From JBNKDD01 sp050288085 (GTDB lineage: Bacteria > Chloroflexota > Anaerolineae > Aggregatilineales > UBA3940), in the NCBI GenBank assembly GCA_050288085.1, contig JBNKDD010000128.1:1-15128 (forward strand): a stretch of 15,128 nt of DNA, given 5' to 3'. Below are positions 6,187 to 11,764 of the stretch, piece by piece. Numbering within the stretch: the first letter of the stretch is position 1; every line of letters starts with the position of its first letter. The notes below the pieces were generated by a model, which saw only the letters and a program-made list of their open reading frames with translations, was not told where the DNA came from and did not search any database. A program made the translations under genes and the position numbers.

Positions 6187-7527
6187 TCAGTCTGGTAGGA
6201 TGCCAAGCTCAATCAGGTAATCGCCTATCAGCGAGGCTCTAAGCTCGTTTCCTTCTTCTGTGAAGTGATGTCCATCGGAAGCATAATATTTCCTATCGGG
6301 CGGCATCGTGTTGGCAAAGTCGTATAGATAGACCCCTGCCTCCACTGCGACCCGCTCGACGACCTCATTCCCTTCCGCTATCCCCTTTTGAAATTCCGGT
6401 GAACTCACCCGTGGATTGTTAGCAAATCCATAAGCGAAGGTCAGCAGCACAACATCGATTTCGTGTGCATTGGCAATAGCAGCTATATTCATCAGGTTAC
6501 GCTCAAAGAAAACGGGCGGATTTTCTTCAACCATAGTTTCGGCAGTAACCTCATCAAACACCCCACTTGGATAAGTTCCCAGTGTTTTTTGTTCCAGGAA
6601 CAGATCAGCATAGGCCGTCGGTGGATAGTCAATAAACTGCCAATCCACCGCGCTGTGAGGCTGGACGATTCCTCCGGCGACAGCCGCCATACGGAACAGC
6701 GTGCTGTATTCCCAGATGGGCGGCATCTGAACCGACTGTAGACGCAGGGTTCGTGCCCCGGAGTTATCGCCCCGGTAGGCATCAGGCGGCCAGACGATCC
6801 GCATATAAACGTCGTTAATCGCGTGATAAATAATCAGCAGATCAGGATCAAGATCGAGGACTCTGAACTCCAGGTTGACCAGTGTTTCCCACGAGGTATA
6901 GCCGACCATCCCGGCATTGATCACTTCGATGTTCGTATAACCGGCCTGGTGTAAATAGTCCTGGAGCAGAGAAGGATAGGTTTTCGTATAGTCGTCTACT
7001 GCGCTATAGGTAGTTGACCCACCCAGACAGACTATTCTGAAAATGCCGTCTGGTTTGGGTTGTTCGATTTCATCACCGCGAAAGCCAAGCGAGTTATGTT
7101 GATTTGACCCCTCCTGGTAATTGGGGGCTGGGATGTAGCCGATATACCGGTGAGGGGCAATCCCTCCTGAGTAAATATAATCCTCGCCATAGCGCTGTCG
7201 AAGTTGATTCGCCGACGCATATTGGTTGAATTGTTCCGTCGAGGCAAACCTGAACAGGTAGACACGGGCGAGGATTTCCGCCAGGATCAGGGCCATCACG
7301 AAAGACGCGGCGGAAATTACGAGATTCGCCAGCTTGAGTTTGTAGTGCTCTGTGCCTGTGGCGCGGAAATACAGGAACGTGCAGCCTGCTGCTATCAGGG
7401 AAAAGGCACAGGCAGCGATGGCCTGTGCCGGGCTTGACAGCTTGTTCAAGACCAACAGCAGCAGCCCTGCCAGGGCAAGCACCCCGGCGATCAATAAGGC
7501 CGCCCGCTTTTTGATCTTGATGGTCAT
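6187..7527 (-). CDS. Membrane-anchored SGNH/GDSL-family hydrolase
   Basis: The product has 446 residues. The N-terminal part has three hydrophobic segments (~9-28, 33-55, 68-91), and residues ~160-446 form the hydrolase domain. The SGNH blocks are in order: GGSTTY with nucleophile S171, NAGMVGYTS with N204/G206, YHAIND with N238, and DGHHFTEEGN with the D418-x-x-H421 catalytic dyad. The family includes esterases, lipases and carbohydrate O-deacetylases. With membrane segments in front, the catalytic domain probably faces outward and acts on acetylated surface glycans or lipids; that part is inference. Its ATG lies four bases after the stop of the six-TM gene, so the two share a transcript. 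The ribosome binding site is weak (AAGTGG), which fits coupling. Confidence 0.9.
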   Translation of the reverse strand: MTIKIKKRAALLIAGVLALAGLLLLVLNKLSSPAQAIAACAFSLIAAGCTFLYFRATGTEHYKLKLANLVISAASFVMALILAEILARVYLFRFASTEQFNQYASANQLRQRYGEDYIYSGGIAPHRYIGYIPAPNYQEGSNQHNSLGFRGDEIEQPKPDGIFRIVCLGGSTTYSAVDDYTKTYPSLLQDYLHQAGYTNIEVINAGMVGYTSWETLVNLEFRVLDLDPDLLIIYHAINDVYMRIVWPPDAYRGDNSGARTLRLQSVQMPPIWEYSTLFRMAAVAGGIVQPHSAVDWQFIDYPPTAYADLFLEQKTLGTYPSGVFDEVTAETMVEENPPVFFERNLMNIAAIANAHEIDVVLLTFAYGFANNPRVSSPEFQKGIAEGNEVVERVAVEAGVYLYDFANTMPPDRKYYASDGHHFTEEGNELRASLIGDYLIELGILPD

Positions 7528-7531
7528 GGGC

Positions 7532-8167
7532 TTATATCCACTTTAAGATCACCCCAAACACGATGATGCACAGCGCATCGAATCCCCAGATGGCTCCTAC
7601 CGCAGTGATCTTCTTTTTCAATGTGTCCATGTCGAACACCCAGCCCGCCACCAGGAAGAAGTACAGGTACCCGATCAGGAAGATCAGCCAGGGTACTCGC
7701 GCATTCCACCAACTGTAATCCCAGGTCAGCGCATTAACCTGGTTGAGCAGCACTTCCACAAACACACAAAACGCGGCCCAGCCTATGGAGAAAGCCCACC
7801 GGTTGGGTATACCAAGTATCTTGATGGTTTTGTCTTTGGGCAGCGTCTTAGCAAATATGACCCCCGCGATGGCGAACATGAAGCAAATCTCGATGTTCAA
7901 CCCGATCAGGATCAGGTAGGCGGTTTTGCCCGGTGCACCCCAGACCGGTGCATAGTTGGTGAAGTGGAACACCAGCCCGTTCCAGATTTCGTTGAACCAG
8001 TCCGCTCCCCAAAGGGCCAGCCCGGCAAAAACCAGGCTCCAGTTCTGCCGCTCGACCTCTACCGCATAGACGTAGATGACCAGGGCGAACAGGGGGATCA
8101 CATACCATTGAAACTGGCTGCCGTCGCGTAAGATATCCAGGGCTTGCTGGGCGTATTCGGTAGGCAT
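7532..8167 (-). CDS. Six-TM integral membrane protein of unknown function
   Basis: I chose the ATG at 8165-8167 because AAGGAGC lies five bases upstream. An upstream in-frame ATG at 8200 would put that site inside the gene. The product has 211 residues. Hydrophobic segments lie at about 20-37, 43-60, 83-106, 122-143, 157-178 and 187-208. Conserved-looking polar residues sit in or near the membrane: D56 and E60 in GADWFNEIWNG, E93, E138 and N142. The protein is rich in Trp and aromatic residues. I do not recognise the family. Residues such as D56, E60, E93 and E138 could line a substrate pocket, as in small membrane enzymes or transporters. It is the first gene of a pair with the SGNH hydrolase, suggesting joint work on lipids or surface polymers, though this is not shown. 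Confidence 0.82.
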   Translation of the reverse strand: MPTEYAQQALDILRDGSQFQWYVIPLFALVIYVYAVEVERQNWSLVFAGLALWGADWFNEIWNGLVFHFTNYAPVWGAPGKTAYLILIGLNIEICFMFAIAGVIFAKTLPKDKTIKILGIPNRWAFSIGWAAFCVFVEVLLNQVNALTWDYSWWNARVPWLIFLIGYLYFFLVAGWVFDMDTLKKKITAVGAIWGFDALCIIVFGVILKWI

Positions 8168-8268
8168 AAGTAGCTCCTTCTTGGTTGATGATAAATGCAT
8201 TCATCCCACAGATAGATTGTCGGTCATGATGAGGGAGAGCGCCCAATTAAAATAATATGCAAGGGTGT

Positions 8269-8397
8269 GCCAGCAATGGCTGGCGTTGGCAAGATGCACA
8301 TACATAATCATGCATCTTGCCTTATGGATCAGCAAAAACATAATGGCATAATGTAGGGGCGAGACATGTCTCGCCCTGGGCATGGTGTTGCCATGCC
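8269..8397. other. Hairpin cluster in the spacer after the WD40 gene
   Basis: The 270-base spacer 8168-8437 contains four consecutive dyads: GCCAGC/GCTGGC (8269-8284); an 11-bp stem GGCAAGATGCA (8288-8298) with TGCATCTTGCC (8311-8321); a perfect 20-base palindrome GGGCGAGACA plus complement (8357-8376); and GGCATGG/CCATGCC (8379-8397). It lies downstream of the WD40 gene and upstream of the six-TM gene on the minus strand. None has a clear T-run, though the palindromes could slow or stop transcription. The 8355-8397 part resembles a short dispersed repeat. No gene was found in the spacer. Confidence 0.55.
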
Positions 8398-8437
8398 GAT
8401 CAGGTCAATTTGAATTGGTTTCTCCATAAGATTCGCC

Positions 8438-9514
8438 CTATGGCAAAGCATCAATATCCCATATGTAAAGAATGCCGCCAGCAGGACCATAATAGTCATC
8501 AGCACCTAATTCAAGTGGGATGTCGTCAGAAACTACAGCAAGTTGGCTGCCATCAGAATTCCAATCGATTGCGCCTGGTTCTGTTTGCACATAATAGAAT
8601 TCATTGCTATTGATGTTCCAGATAGCAATACCACTGTCATAAACAGCCGCCAGGTATCTGCCTGATGGATGCCACTCGATACCCGGCCTGGAATACCCTT
8701 TCAATGTGGTGACAGGCTGCCAGGACGAGGTGTTCCAAACAACAATATGCTTTCCGTTCTTACTCCTCGTTGCTAATAGGTCACCTTGTGGATTCCATAT
8801 TGCAGGCAAACTGGCATCCAATGTCTGGATTATTTTTCCACTTATAACATCTACGATATAGACTGGAGTGGATAACCAACTGCCGATTGAAAAGTATCGG
8901 TCATCTGGGCTCCAGTCAGATAGGTGTAGATGCTCGATCTCTTCACCTTCTACAACAATATCTGTATGCGTATTATCAGATACGCCCCATACATAATGTA
9001 CGTCTTCCCCCCAGGTATCTAATTCAGTGGCGAGGTATTGTCCGCTTGAATCCCAAAGCGTCACCTCATATGAACTATCGCCGATATACACAGCTGGCGC
9101 AGGTGTAAAATCCTTTGTGACGGAATCCCAAACCCATAATTCTCGTTCGCTAATAGCCAACAAACTGCCATCTGAATTCCAGGATACGTCACTGAGAGCC
9201 CAGGGTATATCATCTTTGATCACAGAGATGCTCTGGTCACTGGGCATGTACAGTAATACTGTTCCCCCACAAGCCACGGCTATCTGTTCATCGTCAGGGG
9301 ACCAATCAAAACCGCTTATTCGATGGCAAGGGGCATGAAGTAATTCGCCATAGTTAGATACATCAAAAGTGACCAGACTCACAGGTTTATATGGGTAAAC
9401 CGACCTGACAATCTGTTGTTTTTGCCATGTGTCACATATGAATGAACAAATAAAATACAAACACATACTCACAGCAATGCCAATCAGTATGTGTTTTACA
9501 CGCAATTTATGCAT
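8438..9514 (-). CDS. Membrane-anchored seven-repeat WD40 beta-propeller protein
   Basis: The product has 358 residues. Residues ~8-26 form a single hydrophobic helix after a basic start (HKLRVKH), an N-in signal anchor. Seven WD40-like repeats follow, with cores such as GFDWSPDDEQIAV, DVSWNSDGSLLAI, LWDSSGQYLAT, LSDWSPDDRYFSI, AIWNPQGDLLAT, GIEWHPSGRYLAA and AIDWNSDGSQLAV. Each leads to a strand ending in W, V or I plus D/N (for example LWVWDS, IVVWNT, IAIWNI, LYIWDI). Seven repeats make one closed propeller, most likely outside the membrane and used for protein-protein contact. There is no catalytic domain. The gene is visibly more AT-rich than its neighbours, judged by eye. Only a weak AAAGAAA precedes the start, 14 bases after the stop of the ferritin-like gene. 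Confidence 0.88.
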   Translation of the reverse strand: MHKLRVKHILIGIAVSMCLYFICSFICDTWQKQQIVRSVYPYKPVSLVTFDVSNYGELLHAPCHRISGFDWSPDDEQIAVACGGTVLLYMPSDQSISVIKDDIPWALSDVSWNSDGSLLAISERELWVWDSVTKDFTPAPAVYIGDSSYEVTLWDSSGQYLATELDTWGEDVHYVWGVSDNTHTDIVVEGEEIEHLHLSDWSPDDRYFSIGSWLSTPVYIVDVISGKIIQTLDASLPAIWNPQGDLLATRSKNGKHIVVWNTSSWQPVTTLKGYSRPGIEWHPSGRYLAAVYDSGIAIWNINSNEFYYVQTEPGAIDWNSDGSQLAVVSDDIPLELGADDYYGPAGGILYIWDIDALP

Positions 9515-9528
9515 GATTTCTTTACGCG

Positions 9529-9933
9529 CTACGACGCGCTGAGCTTCTCCAACTCGGCGCGGTATTTTTCACTCTCGCGGGCCATCCGGTCAAACAGGCG
9601 GGCCACCTCCTTGACCGGCATCTTGGCGCTCGCATCGATATAGTAGCGCCGCAAAGTTTCCTCTAACTCAATCGCCTGAGCCACGACTCCATCCGCTTCA
9701 GACTGGATCGGATAATCATCCCCGTCCAACCCGACAATCGACTCCAGGATCATCTCCGCGACCCCTTCTTGTCGAGCCCGCTCTAACCGTGTGATCCGCT
9801 TGCGGCCTTTCTCCGCCCGGTCGGTGAAGGTCGCCTCAAGTTCTCCTTGTGCAGCACTCTCATAGAAATCGACGGCCTGCTGTTCCAGTTCCAATGCAAA
9901 CGTGAAGATCGCGCCAAAGGTGCCTAGTTGCAT
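9529..9933 (-). CDS. Ferritin-like four-helix protein, likely without the diiron site
   Basis: The product has 134 residues. The start has AAAGGA eight bases upstream. The sequence predicts four amphipathic helices: residues ~3-28 (TFALELEQQAVDFYESAA), ~32-60, ~80-104 (AIELEETLRRYYIDAS) and ~107-132 (ARLFDRMARESEKYRAELE). Helices 1 and 3, with Glu followed by FY/YY, match rubrerythrin and ferritin-like proteins. The ExxH ligands expected in helices 2 and 4 are not seen: helix 2 has E41-K-G-R44, and helix 4 has E120-S-E-K123-Y. A normal oxo-diiron centre is therefore doubtful. It could be a structural or regulatory relative. The fold call is moderately sure; function is unknown. The WD40 gene follows 14 bases downstream, and a cloverleaf-like element separates it from the dehydrogenase gene upstream. 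Confidence 0.75.
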   Translation of the reverse strand: MQLGTFGAIFTFALELEQQAVDFYESAAQGELEATFTDRAEKGRKRITRLERARQEGVAEMILESIVGLDGDDYPIQSEADGVVAQAIELEETLRRYYIDASAKMPVKEVARLFDRMARESEKYRAELEKLSAS

Positions 9934-9970
9934 CTTGTTTTCCTTTTATTGTCAATGGTTATACGGATAG

Positions 9971-10063
9971 ACCTCACCCCTTCCGAGCCGCTGAAGCGGC
10001 TCTCCCTCCCCTCTCCAATTTGGAGAGGGGAAAGACCGAGCGCAGCGAGGTCAGGGGTGAGGT
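9971..10063. repeat. Cloverleaf-like multi-hairpin element, second copy of the type
   Basis: A perfect 11-bp outer stem, ACCTCACCCCT (9971-9981) with AGGGGTGAGGT (10053-10063), encloses three hairpins. They are GAGCCGCT/AGCGGCTC (9985-10002, two-base loop), CCCCTCTCCA/TGGAGAGGGG (10008-10030, three-base loop) and GACC/GGTC (10034-10052). The third hairpin abuts the outer arm. It occupies most of the 168-base spacer between the dehydrogenase and ferritin-like genes. The design parallels 4479-4570, though the sequence is only loosely similar. Such C-rich elements ending CCTCACCCC/GGGGTGAGG are, in my experience, common dispersed repeats in Chloroflexota and cyanobacterial spacers. That recollection should be checked. 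Confidence 0.7.
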
Positions 10064-10101
10064 TAAAATCTCCCCTAAGTTCAATTATGTGATAGTTTGA
10101 G

Positions 10102-11556
10102 CTAAAACCACCGCGTAATGACAACCTTCCGCTCGGTGAAGAACTGGATCGCATCTCGGCCCTGACCGTGTAAATCACCGAAGAACGAATCCTTCATCCC
10201 ACTGAAGGGAAAGGACGCAATCGGCGCAGCAATCCCGATGTTGATCCCGATATTCCCGGCGGTGGCCCGATACTTAAACTCGCGTGCCCACTTGCCGCTG
10301 CTCGTAAACAGCGAGGCCGCATTCCCATAATTCGATGTATTGATCACATCCAGCGCCGCCTCGAAGTCTTCCACGCGGATAATCCCCAGCACCGGCCCGA
10401 AAATTTCCTCGCGGGCAATCGTCATGCCGGGAGTCACGTCGGTGAAGATCGTTGGGCCGATAAAGTACCCGTCAGGATAGCCATCCACCGTTGCCCCGCG
10501 CCCATCGAGCAGCAGCGTTGCCCCTTCTTCGATCCCTTTGCTGATGTAGCCCAGGATCCGATCCATCGCTTTCTGTGAGGAGACTGGCCCCATCTGCACC
10601 GATTCGTCCAGGCCGTCCCCCAGCTTCATATTCGAAGCCGCTTCCACCAGCTTATCGATCATCCGGTCATACACATCGCCGACCGTAACCAGCAGCGAAT
10701 TCGCCAGGCAGCGCTGGCCCGCCGTCCCGAATGCCGAGGTCAGGGCATTGGCAACCGTCTTATCGATATCGGCATCCGGCATAATGACCATGCAATTCTT
10801 GGCCCCGGCCTGACACTGCGCCCGCACCCCGTTGACCGCCGCTTTCTGATAGAGTGCCTTACCAACCGGCGTCGAACCGACGAAAGACAACCCTTTCATG
10901 TCAGGATGCTCTAACAGCGCATCGACCGCCACCTTATCCCCATTGATCAGGTTGACCACCCCTGGCGGGAAGTCCACTTCGTCCAGCATCTCGAAGATCA
11001 GGTTCATCGACATCGGGCATTGATCGGACGGCTTGACGATATAGGTATTGCCACAGGTCACCGCATAGGGTAAGAACCACATCGGGACCATCGCCGGAAA
11101 GTTGAACGGCGCGACACAGCAGAACACGCCCAACGGCTGGTAGACGCATTCCTCATCAATGTCTTGAGCTACGTCTTCCATGTTATAGCCCGTCATCAGC
11201 GAGGGAGTCCCGGCGGCCACCTCGACATTCTCAATCGCCCGGCGCACTTCGCCCCGCGCCTCGTCGATGATCTTGCCATGCTCGATCACAATCGTCCGGG
11301 CCAACTCCTCGAATCGATCCTCCATGATCTCCTTCAGCCGGAACATATAGCGAGCACGGGTGTAAGGCGGCGTTTCCCGCCAGCCTTCGAAAGCATATTG
11401 AGCCGCTTCGACCGCCTCGTTTACCTCGTCAGCAGTTGACAGCGGAACCTGTGCGATCACCTCGGCGGTGGCCGGATTGCGAATATCTGACTCGCCGGGC
11501 GACGATGATTCGACCCATTCGCCATCAACATAATTCTGTAACTTCTGGATTGCCAT
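10102..11556 (-). CDS. mmsA: Methylmalonate-semialdehyde dehydrogenase (CoA-acylating) type aldehyde dehydrogenase
   Basis: The product has 484 residues, full length for the family. The ATG at 11556 has GGAG eight bases upstream. NAD-binding and catalytic motifs are seen: FNFP with N152, VKPSDQ with K175, the GSTPVG turn (227-232) and GTAGQRCLA with catalytic C283. The general-base Glu of ordinary aldehyde dehydrogenases (ELGGK) is replaced by QAGAKN (249-254), a mark of the CoA-dependent MMSDH/IolA group. The C-terminal block, with INIGIAAPIASFPFSG, SFFGDLHGQG and IQFFTERKVVITRW, is also typical of this group. The enzyme converts methylmalonate or malonate semialdehyde to propionyl- or acetyl-CoA in valine, beta-alanine or inositol breakdown. 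No other gene of those pathways is in the window. The gene is divergent from the kinase. I use mmsA; iolA is the alternative name. Confidence 0.93.
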   Translation of the reverse strand: MAIQKLQNYVDGEWVESSSPGESDIRNPATAEVIAQVPLSTADEVNEAVEAAQYAFEGWRETPPYTRARYMFRLKEIMEDRFEELARTIVIEHGKIIDEARGEVRRAIENVEVAAGTPSLMTGYNMEDVAQDIDEECVYQPLGVFCCVAPFNFPAMVPMWFLPYAVTCGNTYIVKPSDQCPMSMNLIFEMLDEVDFPPGVVNLINGDKVAVDALLEHPDMKGLSFVGSTPVGKALYQKAAVNGVRAQCQAGAKNCMVIMPDADIDKTVANALTSAFGTAGQRCLANSLLVTVGDVYDRMIDKLVEAASNMKLGDGLDESVQMGPVSSQKAMDRILGYISKGIEEGATLLLDGRGATVDGYPDGYFIGPTIFTDVTPGMTIAREEIFGPVLGIIRVEDFEAALDVINTSNYGNAASLFTSSGKWAREFKYRATAGNIGINIGIAAPIASFPFSGMKDSFFGDLHGQGRDAIQFFTERKVVITRWF

Positions 11557-11596
11557 GCTTGTATCTCCATGGTTTATGGTGGGGATTGTTTTTTAA

Positions 11597-11636
11597 GCTT
11601 GAAAAAGCCCGAATATTTGCCATAAAAGTTTCAAGC
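11597..11636. promoter_or_regulatory. Dyad in the divergent control region
   Basis: GCTTGAAA (11597-11604) is repeated inverted as TTTCAAGC (11629-11636) with a 24-base spacer. The two arm centres are about three helical turns apart. It lies in the 208-base region between the start of the dehydrogenase gene (minus strand) and the kinase gene (plus strand), 41 bases from the former. It could be an operator for a dimeric or tetrameric regulator of the dehydrogenase. No regulator gene is adjacent, and the assignment rests on symmetry alone. Confidence 0.3.
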
Positions 11637-11704
11637 ACTTCAATGACTACATGGGTACTTTACCACACAAAATGATTTCGGTGAATGCACTCAACTGGTA
11701 TTGC

Positions 11705-11733
11705 TTTACACCCTGCTTAGAATCCTCTAAGAT
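11705..11733 (+). promoter_or_regulatory. Possible sigma70-type promoter of the kinase gene
   Basis: TTTACA (11705-11710) and TAAGAT (11728-11733) are separated by 17 bases, a good housekeeping-sigma layout. The predicted transcript start near 11740 would leave a leader of about 25 bases carrying GGGAGGG (11748-11754) before the ATG at 11765. The match is by eye, and chance matches are common. Confidence 0.45.
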
Positions 11734-11764
11734 AGAGTAGAGTAAGCGGGAGGGACATATAAAG

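Noticed and set aside
8168..8200. Upstream ATG for the six-TM protein
   Set aside because: It would place the AAGGAGC site inside the coding region; the ATG at 8167 fits that site.
10934..11439. Frames on both strands inside the dehydrogenase gene
   Set aside because: They are shadows of a full-length, motif-complete gene.
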